A DNA stretch of 39,484 nt. Origin: Patescibacteria group bacterium (GTDB taxonomy: Bacteria; Patescibacteriota; Minisyncoccia; JAHIHE01; JAGLIN01). The stretch covers positions 1-39,484 of the forward strand of contig JAHYJV010000009.1 of the NCBI GenBank assembly GCA_019428855.1. Direction: 5' to 3'. The notes beneath the pieces are model-generated. The model did no database searches and was not told where the DNA came from. It saw nothing but the letters and a program-made list of their open reading frames with translations. The stretch's first letter is position 1. Every line of letters begins with the position of its first letter. The position numbers were made by a program, and so were the translations under genes. Positions 24,259 through 32,338 of this stretch are shown here, piece by piece.

Positions 24259-25662
24259 ATGAAATACTTCATCAAAACCTATGGCTGCCAAATGAACCAT
24301 TCCGATTCGGAACGAATTGCGGGGATTTTGGAATTGGCAAATTATGAAATGGTCAGAGAAGAAAAAGATGCAGACTTGGTCGTGATAAATATGTGTAGCG
24401 TTAGGGAATCAGCTGTCAATCGAATTTCTGGAAATTTTCATAAATATAAAAAGTATAAAATAATAAATTCAAATTTCAAAACAGTAATTACAGGGTGCGT
24501 TTTGGAAAGCGATAAGAGAAAATTTGATAAATTATTTGATTTAGTAATTGATATCAAGGAAATTGAGAAATTACCCAAGATATTAAAAGATTGTCATTCT
24601 GAGCTTGATTCAGAATCTTCAAAAAATATGGATTTAAACGCTACCATATCCTCTAGATTATTTATTTCTGAAATAGGCGTATATAACAACAATAAACAAA
24701 AGATTCTGAATCAAGCTCAGAATGACAATGATGTTATAAAAGATTATTTTAGTATCGCTCCTCAATATCAAAGTAAAATAACCGCTTATGTGCCAATTAT
24801 GACCGGCTGTAATAACTTCTGTACTTATTGCGTCGTGCCTTACACTAGGGGAAGAGAAAAATCACGAACGGTCAGGGAAATTATTGAAGAGATTACAAAA
24901 TTGATTGAAAATGGATACAAGGAAATCATTCTTTTAGGTCAAAATGTAAATTCATATAAACCAGATGATAAGACCGATTTTCCAGAATTACTACATCAAA
25001 TCAATGATATATCCGGTATTTTTTGGATAAGATTCATGACTAGTCATCCGAAAGACATTAGCGAAGAACTTATTAAAACCATCACCGATTGTAAAAAATG
25101 TACAGAGCATATTCACCTTGCACTGCAATCTGGCGATGATGAAATTTTGAAAATGATGAACAGAAAATATACAACAGAACATTTTTTAAATATCGTGAAT
25201 ATGATTAGAAATTATATTCCCGAAATTTCGATTACCACTGATATTATTGTCGGCTTTCCATTAGAAAAAGACGAACAATTTCAAAACACAGTTAAACTTA
25301 TGAAAAAGGCGAAATTTGATATGGCTTATATCAACAAATATTCTCCGCGAGCTGGCACAGTTTCTGCAAAGATGGATGACGACATCAGTTGGGAAGAAAA
25401 GAAGAATAGAGAAAATATTCTTACGGAGTTGCTCAAAAAAACCGCTCTAGAAAATAATAAAAAATATATTGGAAAAGTGATTGATGTCCTGATTGAAAAA
25501 ACAGATGATGAATATTTATATGGAAAATCAAGAAGTGGAAAAAATGTAAAGGTAGAATTAGATAATATTAATCAAGAATTAAGAGCTAGAATTGGCAAAT
25601 TCATGAAAACTAAAATAACCAAAGCTAAACCCTGGAATTTAGAAGGGCTAGTTTGGAGATAA
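24259..25662 (+). CDS. miaB: tRNA-2-methylthio-N6-dimethylallyladenosine synthase with an in-frame repeat insertion
   Basis: A 467-residue methylthiotransferase. The N-terminal UPF0004 domain supplies three cluster cysteines, Cys10 (TYGCQMN), Cys46 (NMCSVRE) and Cys80 (TGCVLES). The radical SAM motif CNNFCTYC gives Cys184, Cys188 and Cys191, followed by VPYTRGREKSR. A TRAM RNA-binding domain forms the last 65 residues or so. It adds a methylthio group to i6A37, the product of MiaA (26171). Residues 112-162 are an extra 51-residue segment encoded by a palindromic repeat, placed in the linker between the UPF0004 and radical SAM domains, so all catalytic residues remain. ATG 24259 is chosen because the fold starts at KYFIKTYGCQMN; an earlier in-frame start would overlap the preceding terminator. 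Confidence 0.93.
   Translation: MKYFIKTYGCQMNHSDSERIAGILELANYEMVREEKDADLVVINMCSVRESAVNRISGNFHKYKKYKIINSNFKTVITGCVLESDKRKFDKLFDLVIDIKEIEKLPKILKDCHSELDSESSKNMDLNATISSRLFISEIGVYNNNKQKILNQAQNDNDVIKDYFSIAPQYQSKITAYVPIMTGCNNFCTYCVVPYTRGREKSRTVREIIEEITKLIENGYKEIILLGQNVNSYKPDDKTDFPELLHQINDISGIFWIRFMTSHPKDISEELIKTITDCKKCTEHIHLALQSGDDEILKMMNRKYTTEHFLNIVNMIRNYIPEISITTDIIVGFPLEKDEQFQNTVKLMKKAKFDMAYINKYSPRAGTVSAKMDDDISWEEKKNRENILTELLKKTALENNKKYIGKVIDVLIEKTDDEYLYGKSRSGKNVKVELDNINQELRARIGKFMKTKITKAKPWNLEGLVWR
24592..24727. repeat. Palindromic element inside the miaB reading frame
   Basis: Two 27-base arms, 24592-24618 and 24701-24727, are exact inverted copies (TGTCATTCTGAGCTTGATTC and on). Outside them lies a direct repeat TAAAAGAT at 24584-24591 and 24737-24744. 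The distance between the direct repeats is 153 bases, exactly 51 codons, so the frame is kept. Translation of the arms gives CHSELDSES and ILNQAQNDN. Confidence 0.92.
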
Positions 25663-25691
25663 AAAAATTCTGTACTCATTCTAATACAAAA

Positions 25692-26113
25692 TCAAATATT
25701 ATTTCCCTCTTCGGGAAATAATATTTGCTTAACCTCTATCTTTACTTTATCAATTTCTATTCCCTCTTGACGAAGTTTTGATCGGACATAAAATAAATAA
25801 AGCTTTATCCACTCTTCAACATCTTTTGTAGCACGAAGCATCTCACTGCTTGGCAACGGTTCTTCTTCGTGGGTATTCACTAGAGAGAAGACTGTTCCTG
25901 CTGAAAAATAATTTGGCTCTGAAACTGAAAAAATTACCTTAACAATACTTTTTTCAAATTTAATCGATTCAATTACTACATTTCTCCAATCCTTTTTTGT
26001 TCTTCAATAAATTTTTTGATATTTTCTTGATCGCCTTTGAGTAAATTAACTATAATTGTTGCTTAATAAGTCTCAACTGCTTCAATGCTTCCAAATTTTG
26101 CTAGATACACCAT
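25692..26113 (-). pseudogene. Broken hypothetical gene
   Basis: A minus-strand frame starting at ATG 26113 (MVYLAKFGSIEAVETY) meets a stop after 16 codons, continues in frame to about FIEEQK, and then shifts frame to give DWRNVVIESIKFEKS and on to KLRQEGIEIDKVKIEVKQIL at the end. Joined, it would be about 140 residues, soluble, with no recognised domain. Only the last 62 codons remain as an open frame from an internal ATG. One stop and one frameshift indicate decay. The product of the original gene is unknown. Confidence 0.6.
25694..25726. terminator. Long hairpin between miaB and the convergent pseudogene
   Basis: A perfect 14-bp stem (25694-25707 with 25713-25726) and a 5-base loop. It overlaps the last codons of the minus-strand remnant and lies 31 bases after the miaB stop. 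Neither side has a full T-run, so strength is uncertain. Confidence 0.6.
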
Positions 26114-26170
26114 ATAAATCCTTTTTTTAAAAGTTTACCATCTCAAATATTAATGTCAAATTAAAATCCT

Positions 26171-27103
26171 ATGTCAACTCTCCAACCTCTCATCGTCATT
26201 CTCGGACCAACTTCTTCAGGAAAAACTGAACTGTCTATGAAATTGGCAAAAAAATTTAACGGTGAAATTATCAATGCCGATTCTCGACAGATTTATCAAG
26301 AAATGTCTATCGGAACAGGCTCGCCAATTACAAGCTACAGGGGCTTTACCCCTGTAGCTACAGTGGTAAAGCCCCTGATTGTTAAAGATATTCCTCATCA
26401 TCTATTTTACATTAAATATCCTAAACAAAAATTTTCACTTTCTCAATATAAAAAACTGGCCGTCAAAACCAGCAATGACATTCATAAAAAAGATAAACTG
26501 CCAATTCTTGTTGGCGGCACGGGGTTGTATATCAGTGCTATTGTTGACAATCTTGAAATTCCCAAAGCTCCACCAAATAGCAAAATTAGGGAGAAACTAG
26601 AGAAACATACCGAAAAATATTTATTCAGTCGACTTGAAAAAATAGATTCAAAATCTGCCATGATCATCGGTCCGTATAATAAAAGAAAGCTAATAAGATC
26701 GCTTGAGGTTTTCGAGCTTACAGGAAAGAAGTTTTCAGTTCAACAAACAAAGGGGAACCCACTTTTTAATATTCTACAAATCGGCGTTAGAATTGAACGT
26801 GAGAAATTATACAAAAAAATAGATATGCGAGTAGATGAAATGATTAAACTAGGCTTGATTGACGAGACAATAAATTTGTCTAAAAAATATAAATCTAATA
26901 TTCCTGCTATGAGTGGAATCGGTTATTATGAAATTGGTTTATATCTCAAGAATAAAATGAATCTTGAAGATGCAATGCAAAGAATTAAATTCCGAACTCA
27001 TCAATATGCCCGTCGCCAAATTACATGGTTTAAAAAAGATGAAAGAATTAAGTGGGTTGATAATTATAAAGAAGCAGAAAAATTATTAAAGAATTTTTTA
27101 TAA
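26171..27103 (+). CDS. miaA: tRNA dimethylallyltransferase
   Basis: A 310-residue MiaA. The P-loop GPTSSGKT is at 12-19, followed by INADSRQIY, VGGTGLYI and YNKRKLIRSLEVFELTGK; the C-terminus keeps RTHQYARRQITWFKKD. It transfers a dimethylallyl group to A37 of tRNAs reading UNN codons, providing the substrate for MiaB encoded just upstream. Residues 55-69 are encoded by a palindromic repeat (26333-26377), between SIGTGSP and DIPHHL, a loop near the prenyl/tRNA-binding region where the family varies in length. The catalytic Asp in ADSRQIY and the P-loop are untouched, so activity is likely. The ATG at 26171 starts ten codons before the P-loop. Confidence 0.94.
   Translation: MSTLQPLIVILGPTSSGKTELSMKLAKKFNGEIINADSRQIYQEMSIGTGSPITSYRGFTPVATVVKPLIVKDIPHHLFYIKYPKQKFSLSQYKKLAVKTSNDIHKKDKLPILVGGTGLYISAIVDNLEIPKAPPNSKIREKLEKHTEKYLFSRLEKIDSKSAMIIGPYNKRKLIRSLEVFELTGKKFSVQQTKGNPLFNILQIGVRIEREKLYKKIDMRVDEMIKLGLIDETINLSKKYKSNIPAMSGIGYYEIGLYLKNKMNLEDAMQRIKFRTHQYARRQITWFKKDERIKWVDNYKEAEKLLKNFL
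26333..26377. repeat. Palindromic element inside the miaA reading frame
   Basis: An 11-bp perfect stem AGCTACAGGGG (26333-26343) with CCCCTGTAGCT (26349-26359) and loop CTTTA. A second inverted copy GGTAAAGCCCCTG (26365-26377) pairs alternatively with CAGGGGCTTTACC (26338-26350). The whole is translated as part of MiaA (SYRGFTPVATVVKPL). Confidence 0.85.
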
Positions 27104-27128
27104 AGTGATGAAATTATACCGTATTCAA

Positions 27129-27397
27129 ACCACCCCTGTCCCTCCTTTAAAAGGAGGTGATTTTTAATCTCTTTCGGATATAATCACTTGCCACTTTTAT
27201 TATAATATAATTTTGTTGCACAAAAAGATATCACCTCCCCTTGATGCTAGTAAATTTATTTGATTAACCAACAGTAAACCCATGCGGAATCTATTTTATT
27301 GCAAGTTAAATACTATTAATCAACAATACCTTTGTATCTGACTCCCAATTTTTAAAATAAATAATACCCTCCTAAATGAGGAGGCAGCTGGGGTGGT
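27129..27397. repeat. MITE-like element between miaA and gatB
   Basis: Imperfect terminal inverted repeats ACCACCCCTGTCCCTCCT (27129-27146) and AGGAGGCAGCTGGGGTGGT (27379-27397) bound 269 bases. Each end carries a small hairpin (CCTCCTTT-AAAGGAGG at the left; CCTCC-GGAGG at the right). A further inverted pair GGAGGTGAT (27153) and ATCACCTCC (27229) lies inside. No coding capacity. The end hairpins may also terminate miaA and gatB transcription. Confidence 0.6.
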
Positions 27398-27412
27398 GAT
27401 GATTGAAAAAAT

Positions 27413-28888
27413 TTATCTCAATTTTCTCTTCAAAATCTCTTCTGCTATTTGTGGATTTGCTTTGCCTTTGCTTTGTTTCATTGTCTGACCGACTAAAAAT
27501 TTAATGGCGTTTTCCTTACCGGCCCTATAATCTTCAACCGACTTTAAATTAGCTTCGACAACCTCCTCCACGATTTTTTCAATTTCTCCTACATCACTCA
27601 TCTGAGTTAGTCCTTTCTCATCAAGAATATTTGAAGGATCTCCGCCTGTTGCAAACATTTCAGCCAACATCGTTTGAGCTCCACTACTTGAAATTTTGCC
27701 CTCGTGAATTAAAGTAATAAATTCTGCAAAATTTTCAGCTGATATCTTACAACAATGAACTGAATAATTTTCAACATATAAGAGTCTTTGAATTTCAGTT
27801 AATATGTAATTTGCGGTAAGCTTTGTAAGATGATCAATAAGTCCCCCGTCAATTCCTTTTGCATCAACCCAAGCTTTTAATTCGGATATAATATCCTCAA
27901 AATAATTTGCCAACTCTTTGTCTTCGGAAAATATTTTGGCATTTTCTTCGGTAAGTTTATATTGATTTATAAAACGATATTTTTTCAAAAGTGGCAATTC
28001 TGGAATACTGTTTTTAATTTTCTCGACATCGAAAACTCCTGCTTCTTTGGTTAAATCAAGAGGTGGTAAATCTGGTTCTGGAAAATAGCGATAATCATGA
28101 GCTTCTTCCTTTTTTCTTTGCAAATATGTTTCTTGTTTGTCTGCATTCCAACCTCTTGTTTCCTGGGAAATTACTCCACCTTCATCCAAAACTTCAGCCT
28201 GTCTCTTGATTTCATATTCGATTGACCGTTCCACTGCTCGAAAGGAATTTAAATTTTTCACTTCCACCTTTGTACCAAATTTATCTCGTCCTACTGGTTT
28301 TAAACTAATATTAACCTCACATCTCATATGTCCTTTTTCCATATCTGCATCCGAAACCCCAAGACATCTTACAATAAGTTGAAATTGTTTACAAAATTCT
28401 TTTGCCTCAGCTGATGAAGTAATCTCTGGTTCTGTTACCAGTTCCATCAAAGGGGTACCTGCTCGATTCAAATCAACTAAAGAATAACCAGCTCCTGCTG
28501 GATGCAGCAGTTTTCCCGTATCTTCTTCTAAGTGAATCCTAGTTATACCGATTTTTTTATCACTCACAAGAATACTCCCATTTTCACAAAATGGTTTATC
28601 ATATTGTGAAATTTGATAACCCTTCGGCAAATCTGGATAAAAATAATTTTTGCGATCAAACTTCGAAAAATCCGCTATCTGACAATCCGTGGCCAAACCA
28701 GTTTTGATGACATATTCAATTGCTTTTTTATTTGCCACAGGCAAAGTACCCGGATGTCCCATACAAATTGGACACACATTCTTATTAGGTTGAGTTTCAT
28801 CAGAATTATTTGCACAAGTACAGAACATTTTTGAATCTGTCTTGAGCTCCACATGAACCTCCATTCCGATTACAGCTTCATATTTCAT
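27413..28888 (-). CDS. gatB: Aspartyl/glutamyl-tRNA(Asn/Gln) amidotransferase subunit B
   Basis: A 491-residue GatB. It starts with YEAVIGMEVHVEL and keeps CPICMGHPGTLP with the metal- and substrate-site residues, RIHLEEDTGK, VDLNRAGTPLMELV and DYRYFPEPDLPPL. The C-terminal 150 residues form the helical and YqeY-like domain that holds tRNA (ending VGQTMKQSKGKANPQIAEEILK). With GatA and GatC (not in this window) it converts Asp-tRNA(Asn) or Glu-tRNA(Gln) to the amide form. It follows the CYTH gene by 10 bases, so the two are cotranscribed. Nearby tRNA-Asn and aspS make the Asn route plausible. Confidence 0.96.
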   Translation of the reverse strand: MKYEAVIGMEVHVELKTDSKMFCTCANNSDETQPNKNVCPICMGHPGTLPVANKKAIEYVIKTGLATDCQIADFSKFDRKNYFYPDLPKGYQISQYDKPFCENGSILVSDKKIGITRIHLEEDTGKLLHPAGAGYSLVDLNRAGTPLMELVTEPEITSSAEAKEFCKQFQLIVRCLGVSDADMEKGHMRCEVNISLKPVGRDKFGTKVEVKNLNSFRAVERSIEYEIKRQAEVLDEGGVISQETRGWNADKQETYLQRKKEEAHDYRYFPEPDLPPLDLTKEAGVFDVEKIKNSIPELPLLKKYRFINQYKLTEENAKIFSEDKELANYFEDIISELKAWVDAKGIDGGLIDHLTKLTANYILTEIQRLLYVENYSVHCCKISAENFAEFITLIHEGKISSSGAQTMLAEMFATGGDPSNILDEKGLTQMSDVGEIEKIVEEVVEANLKSVEDYRAGKENAIKFLVGQTMKQSKGKANPQIAEEILKRKLR

Positions 28889-28898
28889 AACTTGAGAT

Positions 28899-29438
28899 TT
28901 ATTTTATTAAACTTTGCCAATTTTTTTTATAATATTCAAAGGCATAATCAAACTCTTTCTTTGTGCTAATTTTAATGCCCAATTTCATTAATTTTTTTTC
29001 TAGCCTCATATATGTATTATTTTCTTCTCCTGAATGCACCATTTTCTCTATTTCAATAATTTTTCCATAACCCCTTGTATCATCTAATAAGATTTTAAAA
29101 TCTTCTTGCAGAAATTCCATTCTTTTTCGTAACCATATAATTTCAATCTCATATCCAAGTGTTTCAAATAATTTTTTAATTTTTTCAAAATCCTCGACTG
29201 CAAATTTAATTTCAAACTCTTCTCTGAATTTATCGTGTAACTCTCCTTTCTTGTAGATAAGATAAGCATTTTTTTCATTTCTGCGCAATCTTAAATCTTT
29301 TTCTCCAGAAAAATAGATCGTTTCTTCATTCAATTCTTTGTTAAATTCACTATTAAGCCTCAATTTAGATGATAATATTTTATACTGATCATCAGTAATA
29401 AAACTTCTTATCTCAACCTCAATATTACCCTTTTCCAT
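28899..29438 (-). CDS. CYTH-domain protein (CyaB/thiamine triphosphatase-like)
   Basis: A 179-residue CYTH protein. The fold's alternating charged strands are visible: IEVEIRSF at the start (the ExExK-type motif as EVEIR), DLRLRRNEKNAYLIYKKG, REEFEIKF, WLRKRMEF, FKILLDDTRGYGKIIEIEKM and KKEFDYAF. Family members are metal-dependent triphosphate-cleaving or cyclising enzymes (class IV adenylyl cyclase, thiamine triphosphatase, inorganic triphosphatase). Which reaction occurs cannot be told from sequence; the final Lys of ExExK is Arg. It is cotranscribed with gatB and lies downstream of aspS across a terminator. Confidence 0.8.
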   Translation of the reverse strand: MEKGNIEVEIRSFITDDQYKILSSKLRLNSEFNKELNEETIYFSGEKDLRLRRNEKNAYLIYKKGELHDKFREEFEIKFAVEDFEKIKKLFETLGYEIEIIWLRKRMEFLQEDFKILLDDTRGYGKIIEIEKMVHSGEENNTYMRLEKKLMKLGIKISTKKEFDYAFEYYKKNWQSLIK

Positions 29439-29488
29439 ATATTTCTTAATTTATATAATATAATTACATTATATCATATAAATTAAAT

Positions 29489-29510
29489 AAAAAAAGTGGG
29501 CATTAGCCCA
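29489..29510 (-). terminator. Intrinsic terminator of aspS
   Basis: On the minus strand TGGGC-TAAT-GCCCA (29497-29510) is followed by C and seven Ts (29489-29495). It lies six bases after the aspS stop and separates aspS from the CYTH-gatB pair. Confidence 0.75.
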
Positions 29511-29515
29511 ATTTT

Positions 29516-31312
29516 TTATATCTTACTTTTTTTGATATGCAATTCCTTTAGCTGTTCATCCTTTACTGCACTGGGACTGTCCATCATTAAATCCCGACCC
29601 TTTCCATCCTTTGGAAATGCATAGATATCACGAATTGAATCATAATCACAAAGAGTCATCAAAATTCGATCAACACCAGGAGCACAACCACCATGAGGTG
29701 GGGCACCAAATTTCAAAGCCTTTATCATCCCACCAAATTTAGCATCCACTTCCTCCTTTGCATATCCAGCAATTTCGAAGACCTTATACATTACTTCTGG
29801 TTTATAATTTCTAATTCCCCCACTCAAACATTCAAATCCATTCAAAGATATGTCAAATTGATTGTTAATAATTTCGAGAGGATCCTTTGCTTCGAGTTCT
29901 TCGAGTCCACCGCGAGGCATTGAAAATGGATTATGATCAAAATCAATCCGACCTTTTTCAATGTCAGAATAGGAAAACATTGGGAAATCAACAATCCAAC
30001 ACCAAGCGGCCTTGGAGTTATCTTTAAGACCAAGTCGCAAGCCACATTCATTTCGCACAGCACCCAAGGCCAAGCAAACTATTTTCCACTTATCTGCTCC
30101 AAAAAATATAATATCACCAGATTTTGCTTCAACATAACTTACAATTTTTTTCGTCAAATCATCTCCCAAAAATTTCACAATTGGTGATTGAAATTCCTCA
30201 CCTTCTTGGACAATAATATAAGCCAATCCCTTTGCTCCTTTTTCTTTGGCAATTTCTGTCAGCTCATCGATCTCTTTTCGAGAAAATTTAGCGCCTCCAT
30301 CAATTTTCAAAGCGTGAACCACACCACCTTTTTCAACTGTGTCAGCGAACACACCAAATCCACATCCTTTCACCAAATCTGAAATTGGTTTGATTTGTAA
30401 ATCAAATCTCAAATCTGGTTTATCTGAACCATATTTTTCTAATGCCTCTCTCCAAGGGATTCTCTGAAAGCTCTTATCTTTATTTAGTGCAACCATTTTT
30501 TTGTCACTAAATTTTTCCGTCATTTCAGTAAACAACGGCTCCATAATTTCAAAAATGTCATCCTGCTCCACAAAGCTCATTTCCATATCAATCTGATAAA
30601 ATTCTCCATAAGCCCGGTCCATTCGAGGATCTTCGTCTCGAAAGCAAGGGGCAATTTGAAAATATTTATCTATTCCACCAATCATCAAAAGTTGCTTGAA
30701 CTGCTGTGGTGCTTGAGGAAGGGCATAAAATTTTCCTGGATGCAGTCTCGACGGAATCAAAAAATCTCGAGCTCCTTCGGGAGAGGAATTTGCCAAAATT
30801 GGTGTTTGAATTTCTATAAAATCTCTAGTTTGGAAATAACTTCTCACATACCGAAACATTTGGTCTTTCAACTTGAGCATCTCCTGCATCTTTTTTCTTC
30901 GCAAATCAAGGAATCGATATTCCAATCTGATTAACTCATTTGCCTCTTGCCCATTTTCGTCATTGATTTCAAATGGTGGAGTTTCTGACTCAGACAAAAC
31001 TTCAATTTCAGCAACTTTAATTTCAATCTCTCCTGTCGCCAATTTTGAATTAATCATTGTTTCTGGTCTCGAAATCACTTTTCCTGTAACCTTGAGAACA
31101 AATTCACTGCGAACCTTGTCAGCAATTTCCCATGCCTTTTTTGAAAACTTTGGGTCAAATGTAGTTTGAGTGATTCCATATCTGTCACGCAAATCAATAA
31201 ATATTAATCCACCATGATCTCTTCTGGAATTTACCCAACCAGATAATATCACTTTTTCATTTTCTTCTTTTCTTGATAACACTCCACAACTATGTGTTCG
31301 ATATTTTTGCAT
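29516..31312 (-). CDS. aspS: Aspartyl-tRNA synthetase, bacterial type
   Basis: A 598-residue AspRS with the N-terminal OB anticodon-binding domain, the class II core (motif 2 near PCFRDEDPRMDRAYGEFYQIDME; motif 3 GAPPHGGCAPGVDRI) and the bacterial GAD insertion (about 290-410). The OB domain reads GWVNSRRDHGG (25-35), with His33. In studied bacterial AspRSs, His at this place is associated with non-discriminating enzymes that also charge tRNA-Asn, while Leu marks the discriminating type; the second marker position (Gly in some non-discriminating enzymes) is Thr here (RPETMIN), so this is suggestive only. GatB and tRNA-Asn in the same window agree. The gene has a long leader with a terminator-like hairpin. 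Confidence 0.96.
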   Translation of the reverse strand: MQKYRTHSCGVLSRKEENEKVILSGWVNSRRDHGGLIFIDLRDRYGITQTTFDPKFSKKAWEIADKVRSEFVLKVTGKVISRPETMINSKLATGEIEIKVAEIEVLSESETPPFEINDENGQEANELIRLEYRFLDLRRKKMQEMLKLKDQMFRYVRSYFQTRDFIEIQTPILANSSPEGARDFLIPSRLHPGKFYALPQAPQQFKQLLMIGGIDKYFQIAPCFRDEDPRMDRAYGEFYQIDMEMSFVEQDDIFEIMEPLFTEMTEKFSDKKMVALNKDKSFQRIPWREALEKYGSDKPDLRFDLQIKPISDLVKGCGFGVFADTVEKGGVVHALKIDGGAKFSRKEIDELTEIAKEKGAKGLAYIIVQEGEEFQSPIVKFLGDDLTKKIVSYVEAKSGDIIFFGADKWKIVCLALGAVRNECGLRLGLKDNSKAAWCWIVDFPMFSYSDIEKGRIDFDHNPFSMPRGGLEELEAKDPLEIINNQFDISLNGFECLSGGIRNYKPEVMYKVFEIAGYAKEEVDAKFGGMIKALKFGAPPHGGCAPGVDRILMTLCDYDSIRDIYAFPKDGKGRDLMMDSPSAVKDEQLKELHIKKSKI

Positions 31313-31349
31313 AATTTTAGATTATAATTAATATTAGTTTAAATATATA

Positions 31350-31410
31350 TAAGAAAAGCCTTATTCTTATCTAACAAGTAAAATCAAACTTATTAAATAA
31401 GAATAAAGCT
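31350..31410 (-). promoter_or_regulatory. Terminator-like hairpin in the aspS leader (candidate attenuator)
   Basis: Plus-strand 31357-31410 folds into a 54-base hairpin: 14 bp, a 2x2 internal loop, 7 bp and an 8-base loop, with two G-U pairs on the minus-strand RNA. On the minus strand it is followed by TTTTCTT (down to 31350), and aspS starts 44 bases later. It lies downstream of a good promoter (31484-31511), so it is in the 5' untranslated leader of aspS. Confidence 0.6.
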
Positions 31411-31483
31411 CTATTGATTATTATCGTTGTTATTTTTTTGGTAAAACACTGCTTTGGATTAATAATATTTTAGCGGTTACTGT

Positions 31484-31511
31484 ATTATACTAAATAAAAT
31501 AAAATGATCAA
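31484..31511 (-). promoter_or_regulatory. Promoter of aspS
   Basis: On the minus strand TTGATC (31506-31511), a 16-base spacer and a perfect TATAAT (31484-31489). Start near 31477 gives a leader of about 165 bases. Confidence 0.55.
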
Positions 31512-32172
31512 GGACTTAATATTTATCTCTTAGATATTTAGTCCTATATCTACTTCACTATGAAATCAAACCAAATTCACAATCTACACCCACTCAATAC
31601 TCATAGTTTAATACATATTATATTCTGTTTTTTCACCTTCAACATAAAAAATTATCTCTCATCATACTAGTTTTAAAAAATAGTAGTCAACAGGTTTTCT
31701 CTAAGAAAAGAAAATTTTGATCAGGAATTTTTTAAAGAAGAGTGAATATTTTATTCATCCTAATGACTATACAAAGATTAGCACATAAACATATTTTGTC
31801 AATCGTAATATTAAAAACTTATATTCAAATAGATAAACGGTAGTTAGGAACTAGTATTCATTATTCTCTTTTTGGGGAAAAGGGGAAGTAAGGATTGGCT
31901 TGGAAAACCAGTATAGATAAGTCAAATTATTTATTTGATTTTAATAATTCTATCTTCTGTTATAAATGAAAATGAAAATCAATAAACCTTCTTATAAATA
32001 TACTTCCCAAAAAGTATATAAAATAATTACAATCCTTTGTTAAAATATATCATCCTGTCTTCCAAGGATTACTTTCATAATCAACATCATACCACTGCCA
32101 ACCTATTAAAAAAAATATAAACAATTTAGCATGTGCATATATTATATTAAGAAACTATCTTTTATTAGTATA
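31512..32172. other. Gene-free stretch between aspS promoter and small RNA
   Basis: No convincing coding frame on either strand. It holds a hairpin AGGACT...AGTCCT (31511-31543, with AGATA and TATCT inside) and a small palindrome TATACTTcccaaaAAGTATA (about 31999-32018). Nothing else can be supported. Confidence 0.5.
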
Positions 32173-32201
32173 AATAAAACAAACCTAGCAAATCGCCAGG
32201 T
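32173..32201 (-). terminator. Intrinsic terminator of the candidate small RNA
   Basis: On the minus strand ACCTGGC-GATTT-GCTAGGT (32183-32201; 7 bp with one G-U) is followed by TTGTTTTATTT. Confidence 0.65.
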
Positions 32202-32332
32202 AGAAAGAAGATTTAGCCAGCTAAAAGAGTTTTTTGATAGACCACTCGTTGTCGAGGGGTCCGAGGGGATGAATGTCTCTCTTAGCTGACTGCTGTCCAT
32301 CTACTAATCTATTAGTAGAATAAATTGACAGC
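32174..32332 (-). ncRNA. Candidate structured small RNA gene
   Basis: A complete small transcription unit with no reading frame. A promoter (TTGACA, 17 bases, TAAATT) lies just upstream at 32339-32367, and a terminator hairpin ends the unit at 32183-32201. Inside, reading the minus strand, hairpin 1 pairs TGCTGTC with GACAGCA around an inner CTACTAAT/ATTAGTAG stem. Hairpin 2 pairs AGCTAAGAGAG with CTCTTTTAGCT and encloses a second stem, GACCCCTCG-ACAA-CGAGTGGTC. A C-rich stretch CATCCCCTCGG lies unpaired between them and could pair with GGAGG-type ribosome sites. The unit is richer in G and C than its surroundings. It did not match 6S RNA, SRP RNA, tmRNA or RNase P by eye. Length is about 155 bases. 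Confidence 0.6.
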
Positions 32333-32338
32333 ATTTAA

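Noticed and set aside
32174-32332. 6S RNA, SRP RNA or tmRNA as the identity of the candidate small RNA
   Set aside because: There is no single long hairpin with a central bubble, no GGAA-type SRP apical loop and no tRNA-like domain; two separate hairpins do not fit these classes.
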